Virus record (IMG/VR): IMGVR_UViG_3300023172_000136
Coordinates: 1 to 28,854 of that record
Length of the DNA stretch: 28,854 bases
Direction: 5' to 3' (one strand)
Origin: a virus
Every line of letters begins with the position of its first letter. Positions within the stretch are counted from its first letter, which is position 1. Positions 22,201 to 25,596 of this stretch are shown here, piece after piece. The notes beneath the pieces were generated by a model, which worked only from the letters and a program-made list of their open reading frames with translations, made no database searches and was not told the origin of the DNA. Both the position numbers and the translations under genes were made by a program.

Positions 22201-22752
22201 GATATTAGTACCACTAATAGTATAGTCTGTTCCAGGAATGAGAACTTCACTATAAACTTTAACAATTAAATGCTGTGCCGAAGGAGGAGCAACAGGAGTT
22301 TCCTGAGATACCAATGGAAAAATGGTGGTCTCGCCATCAAAAGAATTGATTGGATTTGCAAGACTGGTCCACTTTAATTTTACTTGCTCATAGGAAATAC
22401 CAGGACTGAGAGCAATGTTAGGTGCCGCAGTAACATTTTCATAATGAATTACTTCATCACCAATTAAGATACTTCCGTTTGTATCAAGAAAACTATCGAC
22501 ACTTTCTACAACAATTGTATCATCATTAACCGACAATGGTTCTACCAAAGTAGTCGAACCATCGAGAATATCAATATCTAATTTGTCAATGTCGAGATAT
22601 CCCAAAAAGTTGTTTAGGATATTTTGACCCAATCCCGTTTTTTCTTGAGACTTATAGTAGTATTCAATAAATTTATTGAATAGCGGATAATTCGACTCGA
22701 TAAAATCTGGAGTCTGTGCGTTGATAGACTGGGAAACTTTATTGATATTCAT
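4279..22752 (-). CDS. Giant gp7-like baseplate wedge and host-contact mosaic protein (6,157 aa)
   Basis: Position right after gene 6 and three short stretches match what I recall of the C-terminal third of T4 gp7: residues about 14-50 (PDFIESNYPLFNKFIEYYY), about 682-711 (DFYSAKGTSFSISYLFKLLY) and about 3441-3485 (SYYYQDFSYAV then VHPASFKVFGEL). Between and after them are added modules. In order: FDG/LNG beta modules (137-275); eight SGY beta repeats (about 304-613); a YHYH-like module (about 1099-1550, GWAFDGNPIYGPYGY near 1420) interrupted by six SGY repeats; an EF-hand-like loop (1601-1612); three SGY repeats (about 1650-1810); a seven-blade propeller-like region (about 1820-2205); a concanavalin-like domain (about 2240-2425); more SGY repeats (about 2994-3236); a second concanavalin-like domain (about 4035-4235); helical repeats (about 4278-4874); a third concanavalin-like domain (about 4948-5155); a jelly-roll fibre-type domain (about 5188-5405); beta modules and two SGY repeats to the end. 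T4 gp7 has 1,032 residues. No transmembrane segment or signal peptide is seen. The frame is intact for 18.5 kb. It probably links the wedge to host-binding surfaces. Confidence 0.85.
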   Translation of the reverse strand: MNINKVSQSINAQTPDFIESNYPLFNKFIEYYYKSQEKTGLGQNILNNFLGYLDIDKLDIDILDGSTTLVEPLSVNDDTIVVESVDSFLDTNGSILIGDEVIHYENVTAAPNIALSPGISYEQVKLKWTSLANPINSFDGETTIFPLVSQETPVAPPSAQHLIVKVYSEVLIPGTDYTISGTNIVFTTAPRTRVPADDDTGTSITFLSGFIDNTIVGIDNLSNSFGDSKTEFKMTINGVSYEPIVDEFVIAVYDNRLLIPKVDFFIDKDIFVFNEAPINGRFLSLYSVEAPIPTFGSSASAFARVNESGQITNIVVSEYGTQYRYEYPPKVTIQSLEGSGASGTALVNGIESVTLLDGGQGYSSDNPPAVVIETPTVAGSIPAQITATVTNGSVTALNVVSSGSGYTFTPRITFRQPGGAKLNAPTIVGGSISGDVTVSDGGFGYTTAPQIYIDEPTGVNGIRASLRAVLSNGQIASVEVLNAGQGYETTPRIAVVDPVGASVLQTTVDSNGRLTGIELLNGGSGYEDVPSVYIVDNRNNGGTGATAIASIFNGRITDINITNFGSGYSSTEPPTVVIQAPPQAKASAEVGLNKVTGFTVNKSGSGYSKAKFEGCARAASGITDYLEDGNAVFSNNTTATASSTGTTVKCLDALFVKRLLDKYTEQFLPDVPSLDYKSIDVRTAIKTIKDFYSAKGTSFSISYLFKLLYGEQVSVSYPKDQIIKPSAATWSVDTILRATLVSGNPANIKDALIVQESDIADPNVQFASALVENFISIKTSDVEIYELVISEETIQGTFTVPYKTKLAEPLATDTSIITVDSTIGWPERNGEFVIGGGELVQYKEKSLNQFIECTRSVNGVVEDWDSATEVTSNFQVYLNKGTSQEVVMNIVGIVDAQQTTLTDTGSYYLPGDKLTVSKLGGTSELPELTTWLYNVKKLINVTTVEFGGIDNRFATVTCQNPHGLLVGDQVTVYGANPIIYNGSFLVTSRDSETVFQYQLPQPATVVPQGNILVSVDLNKGKSNNAAILNAIGPYTTNVQNSFFNDNYVYLASTGIPNYEVGPFPGSALLPGNQRKLNRFPLSPVTISTKNNINPGPIGTWVNGVSIWSYKSTNSKTFGAVTGINITDAGSDYDAASPPNITISNGGGTGATASVVVDGSVSEISVTDGGSGYTSSPLVSIVGGGGSGAAATAIITKGVVSRILINNGGTGYTSQPSITIVGGGGQGATGTASVRGPIKSISVTNGGNSYTSKPDVTLSSGSGAVAQAIVNDGRIISIAIISAGQGYTTAPEITIQGEGFGAVARAVIDTDGENAGRVTSIEIVNRGIGYVQGTTVINLNSIGSGAKFDPTVFQWTYNLQETTFLDSSKGGVFDGYNNQYGGEYAHLSNPQRLRYILGDNLFQNTSGAILEQEDQLEHSPIIGWAFDGNPIYGPYGYSDPTNQSSEIAKLNSSYKLKTNLVYNDITNPYPSRTAGPLLTEEPAGTFIEDYEYVFGLGDLDQYNGRFCKTPDYPNGRYCYFVSIDSTEQGNPVFPYVLGPSFNSVVDSWNLNANAVQQNIPTGVVRYRDPYENVDIDVERAPNASTNSLSTEDGDLLLFEVEDENRDGIISQDETDDPDQIFEESPLQLFDYFPKVKFDSKVDIEVETTTKFEDASVTGFTIENAGQNYQVNDNLVFDNADTSGTGVSARISRIKGETISSLSFENVSGNNFGVLTTQNPHNLAVGDTVYLDYEPVMDNTNKEYVVRQYKGIEEIVINQIGSGYNEDIPPTIIIDGDGQSAELQAVVSSVGSIDTVNIINSGYGYSSNPRVILSHPQVFKKADYYVSLIENNNYVKVNDIVVNANKEVFICGKTQDTSGNTVAFVSKLSATGVKEWEKTLESTAGLNYAEAQKLYVDGNNVWIVGILNSNSQILNAYNPDIFLAKYTQSSDGLSATLAFQNAYSGISGSTRADYVTSIHKYSDTRFVIGGYTNTNSANPHDAFLATIDTTGNFAVKRKLASASSSEKLTEFVINGDNIYFCMETASTVASNNVSVAFGKATIGVSAITVDWIYNVTNTLYSFLDTSIVRDEFDEYYITSTLRLKSDNVTKDSFWVGKFDADGDVIWNNRYLVSGGSVTVAEKSAIDIFGDLNVAFTKDATSDSKKTIESVKIGYDGKIKNHTLNDFNLNNIEGIAVHSLDVDVSGDIHLFGQTSWNRNEFIFEFGETDDATDKTGHYTPTLIGNDGTEALALVGDGVAKLFGKDVATPANWENAAIKFAAADLGTKLNADWTIEFMLYKDATNSQTHSQTQQTLVAIGDATDATGGLWLYYDMGTGQLELVVTNNTTSINSAGSGLSSTQTNMFADDSWQFVGLKKEGNAFTAYINGIQIFTGTIANTALGNKDLHFGNIPGKNATPAAFVSTYQGQYYIDNLRLRNRAVTPTVPSDVATIPPTASFALAYDWTDDAWFTTNLNQYDYIDYVGFGIKVDKNADSSRLGDKGAQSNTGIGFERTAVSIVTGSPLTITSVGYSLGDSGFQSLDFDDATVTMTQDTESLTYSNDVWSSRTATVPSPGSRKLSVTAVVKDRYFFKVTPTVKIDNVQELTINQPFTFTVGTKLVLNNGGSFVNSGYITRIGEDNKVYLAVNNNSWTDDLNIGELSTEQFSEQSTYGIVGPIPNDINVISGFNFGVVDNTTPGTFDIDLANFDNPSGGTNNLDEFAKFKPYSENDYTIRIDEVSTSSFIVGSVITLGGSDITFNSDYTTAQITNLTGVLKISVVANLTKVLQVTAVSNSDEVYVITNTSHYLSDGEVIFVDGNPSEQVGQIVYDEYDGTFSVDKVISPLEFTYKLSQNAVTSPATTAANVSVFVKSPVLKMYYGHQYLFDLSHSSMVGGNLSFAKDNLYKLEYSFNSIERIGTPGLTGEGQPTPTVKFKVDRDIVTNISYYFDPSRTGSDSPVIPGSYLDVTFSPYTGTFNISSIAGATITRGADTFKFPLLNEPEGDAVVNNASYSTSSTKAVGSIADIRIVNPGGFYQKLPIVKGIESTRNIERVQINDPGTEYAVGVYNGVPIGGDGEGGFVQISVADGTDDEGTLIPGQIQQVLVTSPGRGYTTATIDIPSISGILGPGLTGSGADLEVVIPPFGTGASIFTSGSNVGKIKKLKNNNFGYDYPHDYTLRPEITFPINCQLTSTSILDSITVTDPGSGYSQAPAVVITGGGGSGAIAEASIRNGRLDQILVKDPGAGYSSTPTVTLKSSFNYVINVDLGLLQFAFPHGIPNGAEVTLNVVDTGDGADFPLAAGALGRLNGSTTYYAITGSANSLEDDQMKLAITATNAELGDAISYVNAGTGRQQVLTESFGGAATANVITSTFLEGELVYQGDSFDTATATGYVSTNSGWQVGPRILKIVDYTGDFVEGQTVTGVVSKSSGVISDLKIAKGVLDIGSITKTTGQFIDDVGKPSEIIQKIQDSYYYQDFSYAVKSAVSISEWKDILVKNVHPASFKVFGELNLSEFSNIPNKETDFQLTKSVELAREAIVPNIQNFALVEPIYSEFNNTEVLFRQKRLTSSENILTSVVQRIDDISNLFDGERIAFPLTVDGNNIVANANQLMIVLNGVVQTPDTSFEIQNDSIVFSEPPAPPASVKYVNTTISQINTVELQFVNTSGIFPNIGNTVVGTASTARLTVTSVAGNSIFGFVTEGTFQSNELCTVGATGFAGNISAEVAVVNNGLYIFGETVTDLNGDTAVVESINLETGQEDPLAKLRYTIGPSTTTFEVIDYSSATDSPVAANTFTQGQNYQFGSEIFLINTITNGTESTTLNVTRAQSGTTAVSQQEDSPIYGTQISINDKLTLSKTTGTYQSTPGLFDIQLNDIIIGAQSGAVSRITSTATYQDPTTQEFIGQVNISEGSSFFGLLFNRITSATYPNVVLDDISKSQVSIVDFDDNSTAYNSVFPANELINNYVIPYDNESGDFQEDEFIRNYIIEYGNNTGEYISGEAAVIRKITFTEQQGTGFFSTGQILKTRDTKAEVVGYNQARKTIYLGKIGRILNSGQDYHTATFNNSAQLDTAQKKFGSSSLLLDDATTDYLSIPTSTEFGFGTGAFTVECWIRPDDVSAGDRHIFDTRDSGADANAGRLYIATNQVRFNIGGSDVVTSGATTLSADTWYHIAITRSGTNLKLFVDGSEVGSTTNSTDLGSTKRLFIGANFAGSNPFSGHIDEFRVSNTGRYSAEFTPRNGIFQGDSNTKLLLHLDGEDGQVYDQDWSGGESLTNGEEFHNDAILATSRLAGAPVGFTGNSHRVYNAAESIRLNLDFIAKETVYLLTQQYPSLVIPGGNVNCEDDIRDVLEELIEDLKNGSNSHMWDAAALYVDRTQNPVTLNHVETEITETIWAYNKVDEMLQYIINNVAWTVQGNHGLTQTLNTDATNIYETGSANLNNCADVYTTINNLIDILTDTLSEADTPSATLDGDHLGTITKVEPAFEFVGGTVDAFYEVPFNVDYHNGTSDTIYTNQVDTDSRHRFYDAANLIRKNRAVIIDKASADLINRYPDLALDMPRNAGGTGDGTLRCKTDLGLILDEIADDIQYGGNINTVGAAKFYLGTNDILLHIRLQVWQSVYAHNRLGYYAKQAINGDLDSTNTTNIIVGDWGITNDPGGCADVQTAIDTLINTLNDIIAPTDNDYAIAADRLYFNRDYIKDEIFGLINDYLTYTLNNVNFTAFTYASELNIEDLIIAIISDLQTGGNNSSVAEIEKYLTAALNLTTIDNVLPAAIFALEKLKELGEYAINNNLYDRGTTVPAGQYSAVHATQTAYRDTESPVTIANPYARFGVLVDALKGVISPGGNESVHAAKQIQYNENYYKDELESIVDSQFGSGSWTYDDFVGTIVDDMVHDLIITDTSDTITAYTIDVESASDVFTVGETVTSSGTGTADVLEYDEDGGKLYVGAFTGTAWAAGDTLTGGDSGATATISGGGTGSVFFDGSNDYLRIPSVNSSFAFGTGAITFECWFRPTTTGGGHITGSTSDNFNIFYGTGNIGFWGGSGTFMNFGANVTVNTWHHVAIVRTGTGFNQTQFYFNGNRIGFGTWQTNYGAIELLLGRPNLSGGNELDGYLSNVRVLRGVALYSGSGFQVPTTPLSVISGTALLTCQGAAFTDASTYNHTINPQGNVVGGTTPSPFASSGGVSSSYDWYNNPGNIKVLNTARNIVSPIEGLTSTTNLFPSPEDLTSSGWTSNAITVITDNIDAPDNTTTADKLVATNGFGGFKLHYKDFTVDSFTTFDDTAARFDSGTVTFDAGTNANDENRTYTFSSFVKAGESSQMRLQIELDPAVGGKIVFVDANLATGTVGSTFVAGNISSPAAGIIPYGDGWYRVYVSVTFGYGISVLRTRFWVRSSTGAFTYTGNGNDGLYAWGTKLNIGLLDPYTAVSGRIFYSDTDYNIKNYIMDSLQEFMSQALNNSLTSPSTNAGSYKYFDSTISSSYTKETIDAFIRYQLNIIRNQLNNSNYYVDIESNNAITVPSKTYGTRTIPVGIGGGIFGSEYFYGLQSDASGEVERLALNEGQVVKVYKRFRIDGDITDGPFTMNETVSKQGAPTVTGVVYGFYEDENYKYLDVEVTAGPWAITDTIVGAENSTTAQISAIENRLHVIDLIGTFTEDIPFKGYTSTETATPTGFLNTQAAVTSNVGGTLTVDTESLQGTFETTSVVYPETSRQYLEVSKFAGLDVNIGDRIASNGYIRLGVTVINSLENFTVGNRLYKVSGGVQDTNTYALITAVDIPNNYIYIQEYQGTFQNGDVVGDYGIGESFPVGYASISTKFTVAGAGAARVQDIRAAGLNTRLYISEIDGTFDIKDSIIGPDNYEAVIVAKDELKARVKRAFRGFDGTQTTFNLTTDNGTSYLPDPAGHLLVFVNGILQPPGATNAFTAFSNQIQFTEPPELGASFTGFYVGKLRQLDDISFEFDSLRQSFNLKRNDVFYSLTLTDGVQSSTIRPENNIIVSLNGVIQEPGVAFEIVGSRIIFSEIPRVGSTFVAFSYVGSEADVDAAEVIPPIEPGDFIAIQGETEDREVAVIESSNSLITFDYLGSVFGQDANATAVLTSGFIDNVQVTSGGSGYTSRPNVRIDSISGFDGNIKALVGVAGIEISNAGSGYVNPNIEIETSVPDDWTAPNLADYGEELVDPEIVS
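8130..9935 (-). repeat. Alpha-helical repeats in the giant gene (about four copies)
   Basis: Each copy of roughly 150 residues begins with an AA.xI..N segment (AAESIRLNLDFI, AANLIRKNRAVI, AADRLYFNRDYI, AAKQIQYNENYY). The first three continue with an amphipathic segment ending in Asp-Leu or Asp-Ile, a Gly-Gly-Asn-like turn, and a helix ending AIN or IIN. Copies 1 and 2 also have a Cys just before the second helix (NCEDDIRDVLEEL, RCKTDLGLILDEI) and a later NNCADV or GGCADV segment. A fifth partial copy may lie at about 6300-6530. The rest of the protein is mostly beta, so this helical stretch stands out. Confidence 0.6.
13045..13770 (-). repeat. SGY beta-repeat block 4 (about five copies, two divergent)
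   Basis: Cores include VNPGGFYQKLP, NDPGTEYAVG, TSPGRGYTTA, TDPGSGYSQAP and KDPGAGYSSTP. The last two are adjacent and most alike; the others are spread among unrelated beta segments. Confidence 0.7.
17320..17800 (-). repeat. SGY beta-repeat block 3 (about three copies, spaced)
   Basis: Three copies, with cores ENAGQNYQVN, NQIGSGYNED and INSGYGYSSNP; the first is separated from the other two by a module with QNPHNLAVGDTVYLD. Confidence 0.65.
18735..19400 (-). repeat. SGY beta-repeat block 2 (about six copies) inserted in a YHYH-like module
   Basis: Six consecutive copies with Gly-rich links (GGGGSGA, GGGGQGA) that show as ccaccaccgcc-like tracts on the plus strand. They separate the start of a YHYH-like module (IGTWVNGVSIW) from its second half (GWAFDGNPIYGPYGY). 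Confidence 0.8.
20912..21840 (-). repeat. SGY beta-repeat block 1 (about eight copies) in the giant gene
   Basis: Copies follow a pattern of a turn such as NGR or NGS, a hydrophobic strand, a GGSGY-like turn, then a P-rich strand (PTVVIQ, PRIAVVD). They are divergent at the DNA level but strongly alike as protein. Examples include LLNGGSGYEDVPSVYIVD and VLNAGQGYETTPRIAVVD. Confidence 0.8.
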
Positions 22753-22756
22753 CTAA

Positions 22757-24784
22757 TTAAAAACAACTAGAAGTGGTAACGGAACCAGTAGTATCGATTG
22801 GGTCAATTTCTACCAGTGTTGGTGTCTGATTAAAGACGTTTGGTGTCAAACTATTTAGAGGTATTGTGGGGGGTGGATTGCCCTGGCCAACAGCAATTGT
22901 AGTAACTTCAGGGGTAACAATATTAATAACTGTTCCTGGTGTTGTTGATGGAATTGTTGTATTATTTGCAGGAATGAATGTAACGGGAATTTGAAGTCCA
23001 ACTGGCAATAAGTCAATATCAATTACGCTTCCAATTCCAGTAACACTATCAGTAAGACTGATATTTGTTGCATCAGTTAAATTACTACCAGCACCAACAA
23101 TATTAACTGGTCCAAAACAAATTTGTCCTGTACCATAATCTACAGTTCCTGCAACATTATTGGTGTAAACCTTTTTCGTTCCTGTATTGTAGAACGTTCT
23201 AAGATTTCCATATCCATCATCTTCAAATTGCTGGTCAATACCTGGTCTATCTGCTGTTCTGAAGGTTCCAGACAAAAGAACAGGTTCCTTTGTACAATTG
23301 CTATCAGAACCGCTAGGAGCACTATCATAAAGGTCAGAACCAGTAGAAATGCAATAGGTATTTGTTTGACCTGTATTTGGGTAAATATACTTCAACAAAC
23401 TAACTTGCAATGAGGTATCTGTAACGCACTTATTGGAAAGAGAAATTGCTTTTTCCAACTGCTGCGATCTAAATACTGAATTAAAATTGTTAATTTGAGT
23501 TTGATTTGCCCAGGACTTAATTCCCGCCTGTACATCGGTTTTGATTTCGGTAGCATTTGAACCGCAACCGCCATCATAAAGAATAAATGCTTTCAAATAG
23601 ATGTAAAGATTATCAGGGTCAACAATCACTGGGTCAATAGACGCCATGGCATATGAACGAAGATTTGTTTGAATCTCCTTCTTAGTAGCATCATTAAGTG
23701 TTGTGCCAGTTTTTGTTTTAATGGCAATAAAAACTTTGCCGTAAATAGGAGGATTTAAAGAATCTCCACCATAAGCAACAACAGCATCTGCATTAGAATA
23801 CACATTCTTAGTAATGATTGCATAATCTTGCGCTGTGACCGCTCTGTACTGCGCTGAATAGTATCTTGGAGCATTATACTTAATAGATTCAATAGTCTCT
23901 GCTGCAGCGCCTAGAGACCCCTTCTCCTTGACAGTTGTATTTACGATTGTTGGAGCATAACTTCTACCATCACTATCAACAAATCTACCGATGGCAGAAA
24001 ATGTTGCTGCACCATTTGCTTCAGACCCAGCAGTTACAAGATATTCAAGTTCGATAACCTCACCATCAGTCAAAGATCTACCAACGCTATCATCACCAAA
24101 TTTAATTTCATAACGCATATCTTCGCCTTCAGACAAGAAATATGCTCTGCTATTTGGTGTTAGATTAGTTACAGTATCAACCTTGTTATAAAGGTCTGCT
24201 GAGCTAGAGGACTCGTTTGCTTTAACTTTAACAACTAAAGTTGAAATATCGACATCTGGAGAAGGAATCTTGTATTCCTGCTTTCCAAATGTAGATACAA
24301 TATAAGAAAATGTTACGATACTCCCTTCTTTAATTAAGACATTATCAAACGTTGCAATTCCAGTTGTAGCATTAACTTCAACCGTTCTATCACTGAGAAT
24401 ATTCCAAATATAATTACCACCAGTTGCTACGGCACCTTTTCTCAAAGTTACGGTACTAGGATACTGACCACTTTCATTAGAAGTCTGTAATTCAAATTTC
24501 AAACATGCTTGAGATGCTGTAACCGATTTAGGAACATAATTTAAAAGTTTCGCAATAGCAACAACATTATCTCTTACCGTCGATGAAGGCAAAAATGCTT
24601 CATTTAGTGCCATATTAGCATTAAACGCACTATAGTACGAGTTATATGCTAATACATCGATTAAATACGATAAAGAAGAACCTTCAAAGTCATAATCCGT
24701 AAACTCTGTACGGGTTCTTAGATATGACTTAATAGAAGATTTTATATCTTCAAAATCTAAAGCAGTTAGGTTGGTAGGTTGCAT
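22757..24784 (-). CDS. 6: Baseplate wedge protein gp6, baseplate J-like (675 aa)
   Basis: gp6 forms the continuous dimer ring of the T4 inner baseplate and works with gp25 and gp53 to trigger sheath contraction. The N-terminus, with FEGSSLSYLIDVLAYNSYY at about 34-52, MALNEAFLPSSTVRDNVV at about 58-75 and AKLLNYVPKSVTAS at about 78-91, is characteristic of the baseplate J/gp6 family. A conserved central segment includes RAVTAQDYAIITKNVYSNAD at about 313-332, also typical. The length is close to T4 gp6 (660 aa). The C-terminal 100 residues are Thr/Pro/Ile-rich and low in complexity, with no obvious T4 counterpart. The ATG overlaps the gp25 stop by one base, and the stop is four bases before the giant gene. 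Confidence 0.95.
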   Translation of the reverse strand: MQPTNLTALDFEDIKSSIKSYLRTRTEFTDYDFEGSSLSYLIDVLAYNSYYSAFNANMALNEAFLPSSTVRDNVVAIAKLLNYVPKSVTASQACLKFELQTSNESGQYPSTVTLRKGAVATGGNYIWNILSDRTVEVNATTGIATFDNVLIKEGSIVTFSYIVSTFGKQEYKIPSPDVDISTLVVKVKANESSSSADLYNKVDTVTNLTPNSRAYFLSEGEDMRYEIKFGDDSVGRSLTDGEVIELEYLVTAGSEANGAATFSAIGRFVDSDGRSYAPTIVNTTVKEKGSLGAAAETIESIKYNAPRYYSAQYRAVTAQDYAIITKNVYSNADAVVAYGGDSLNPPIYGKVFIAIKTKTGTTLNDATKKEIQTNLRSYAMASIDPVIVDPDNLYIYLKAFILYDGGCGSNATEIKTDVQAGIKSWANQTQINNFNSVFRSQQLEKAISLSNKCVTDTSLQVSLLKYIYPNTGQTNTYCISTGSDLYDSAPSGSDSNCTKEPVLLSGTFRTADRPGIDQQFEDDGYGNLRTFYNTGTKKVYTNNVAGTVDYGTGQICFGPVNIVGAGSNLTDATNISLTDSVTGIGSVIDIDLLPVGLQIPVTFIPANNTTIPSTTPGTVINIVTPEVTTIAVGQGNPPPTIPLNSLTPNVFNQTPTLVEIDPIDTTGSVTTSSCF

Positions 24785-25203
24785 TACTCAGGTCTCTGTA
24801 AAACAAAGGAAATTGTTTCCACAATAGGTAACCCGACAATTCTGTATTCTATAGAAACATTGAGTTTGTTACCTTCATAAATTGGTGTAACTAGAACTTC
24901 AGTCAACTGAACTCTAGGTTCATACTGGTTAATGGTATTTATGATTTCTTCCTTAATCGCATCAGCAGTAAAGGGGTCTAGAGGCTCGAACAGAAGTCGA
25001 GACACTTTAGACCCCACTAAAGGTTGAAATGGTTTTTCTCCAGGAGCGGTTAAAACTAAATTTTTGACCGCTTGTTTGATAGCACTATCATTTTGCACCA
25101 CTGCCGCATCATCGGTAAATGGATTTTTCCCCATACCTATATTTAAATCTCTAAAAGAACGAGATTTAGAAAATTGTTTGCCAGTGACTTTTTTTAGTGC
25201 CAT
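24784..25203 (-). CDS. 25: Baseplate wedge protein gp25 (139 aa)
   Basis: gp25 is a small sheath-initiator and wedge-core protein of contractile tails; it binds gp6 and starts sheath assembly around the tube. The protein has the gp25-like domain (Pfam family of gp25 and W proteins): NDSAIKQAVKNLVLTAPGEK at about 38-57, then the conserved PLVGSKVSRLLFEP at about 61-74, and a C-terminal beta hairpin including YRIVGLPIVETISFVL. Length is close to T4 gp25 (132 aa). Its start overlaps the end of the 64-residue gene by 10 bp. A GGAGG lies about 21 bases upstream of the ATG, too far to act directly, so coupling is more likely. Its stop overlaps the gp6 start in a TAATG arrangement. Confidence 0.95.
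   Translation of the reverse strand: MALKKVTGKQFSKSRSFRDLNIGMGKNPFTDDAAVVQNDSAIKQAVKNLVLTAPGEKPFQPLVGSKVSRLLFEPLDPFTADAIKEEIINTINQYEPRVQLTEVLVTPIYEGNKLNVSIEYRIVGLPIVETISFVLQRPE
24936..24943 (-). promoter_or_regulatory. Possible internal late promoter (CATAAATA) inside gene 25
   Basis: The minus strand reads CATAAATA, a match to NATAAATA, about 150 bp upstream of the gp6 start. It lies in coding sequence where Ile-Asn codons in an AT-rich genome can produce it by chance, so it is a weak candidate. Confidence 0.2.
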
Positions 25204-25388
25204 CTTTCTACGTAATCGTCAAATCCTCCTTTACCTCCACACCATCTAGAATTTCTATTTTTAGGTGGAGAATTTTTCTTAGACTGATTCAAATATGTAT
25301 CAGAGCGAGGATCTGTGATTAGTACAACCGTACCAAAATCCTTTTCCATAATTTCGGGTACATTATCAGGGATGGGATGATTTGCCAT
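25194..25388 (-). CDS. Small hypothetical protein (64 aa)
   Basis: No family is recognised. The sequence begins MANHPIPDNVPEIMEKDFGT and ends GGFDDYVERWH. There is no signal peptide or membrane segment; the C-terminal half is Lys/Asn/Ser-rich with one Cys. The start is supported by AGGAGA two bases before the ATG, close spacing but the only good site nearby. It ends inside the gp25 start, overlapping by 10 bp, so the two are probably translationally coupled. Sitting between a late promoter candidate and the wedge genes, it is likely expressed late; a baseplate assembly role is only inferred from position. Confidence 0.7.
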   Translation of the reverse strand: MANHPIPDNVPEIMEKDFGTVVLITDPRSDTYLNQSKKNSPPKNRNSRWCGGKGGFDDYVERWH

Positions 25389-25400
25389 GTCTCCTAAGAA

Positions 25401-25414
25401 TCTGGTGAACCAGA
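25401..25414 (-). other. Short perfect inverted repeat in the leader of the 64-residue gene
   Basis: TCTGGT and ACCAGA flank a two-base centre, forming a six-base-pair palindrome-like hairpin. On the transcript it ends about seven bases before the AGGAGA ribosome-binding site of the gene starting at 25388. No T-run follows, so it does not look like an intrinsic terminator. It may shape translation or mRNA stability, or be chance. Confidence 0.3.
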
Positions 25415-25444
25415 ACTTTTAGAGGGGTTGCTATCCCTGAATAT

Positions 25445-25452
25445 TATTTATC
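25445..25452 (-). promoter_or_regulatory. T4-type late promoter candidate (GATAAATA)
   Basis: The minus strand reads GATAAATA, a full match to the NATAAATA late promoter motif of T4-like cyanophages and one base off the T4 consensus TATAAATA. It overlaps the stop of the 48-residue gene and lies about 57 bp upstream of the next ATG (25388). It would start a transcript for the 64-residue gene, gp25, gp6 and the giant gene, read by host polymerase with phage sigma and sliding-clamp factors as in T4. Transcription would begin a few bases downstream, near 25438. Confidence 0.6.
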
Positions 25453-25594
25453 GACCTTGCCCACGATAAGCCTTTTTTGCTTTATTGCGACTGGTTGCAG
25501 CATACTTGGTATTTGGAGAACGTCCTTGACGAGTTGTTTTAGGTTTTCCAGGAATAAAGTTGCCACCAGAGAGACCAACTTTTGATTTTGCCAT
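25448..25594 (-). CDS. Small basic conserved phage protein (48 aa)
   Basis: The frame runs from an ATG at 25594 to a TAA at 25448, starting MAKSKVGLSGGNFIPGKPK and ending KKAYRGQGR. It has about 13 Lys/Arg and no Asp or Glu, so it is strongly basic and probably unstructured or nucleic-acid or acid-surface binding. I recall near-identical short proteins beside gene 25 in T4-like cyanophages, always without a known function. The start follows the PAAR stop by two bases; only a weak CGGAA-type ribosome-binding site is visible upstream, so re-initiation after the PAAR gene is likely. Its stop codon overlaps a late-promoter-like octamer. A role as a virion or assembly factor is inferred from location only. 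Confidence 0.85.
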   Translation of the reverse strand: MAKSKVGLSGGNFIPGKPKTTRQGRSPNTKYAATSRNKAKKAYRGQGR

Positions 25595-25596
25595 AA

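Noticed and set aside
4279-22752. Diversity-generating retroelement target in the concanavalin-like domains
   Set aside because: No reverse transcriptase gene or template-like repeat is in the window, and I saw no matching variable-repeat end signal.
25224-25233. Strong AAAGGAGG sequence as the ribosome-binding site of gene 25
   Set aside because: It lies about 21 bases before the ATG, too far, and no better in-frame start is found closer to it.
25420-25445. AGGG/CCCT stem as an intrinsic terminator before the 64-residue gene
   Set aside because: The stem is only four base pairs with an eight-base loop and no following T-run on the transcript.
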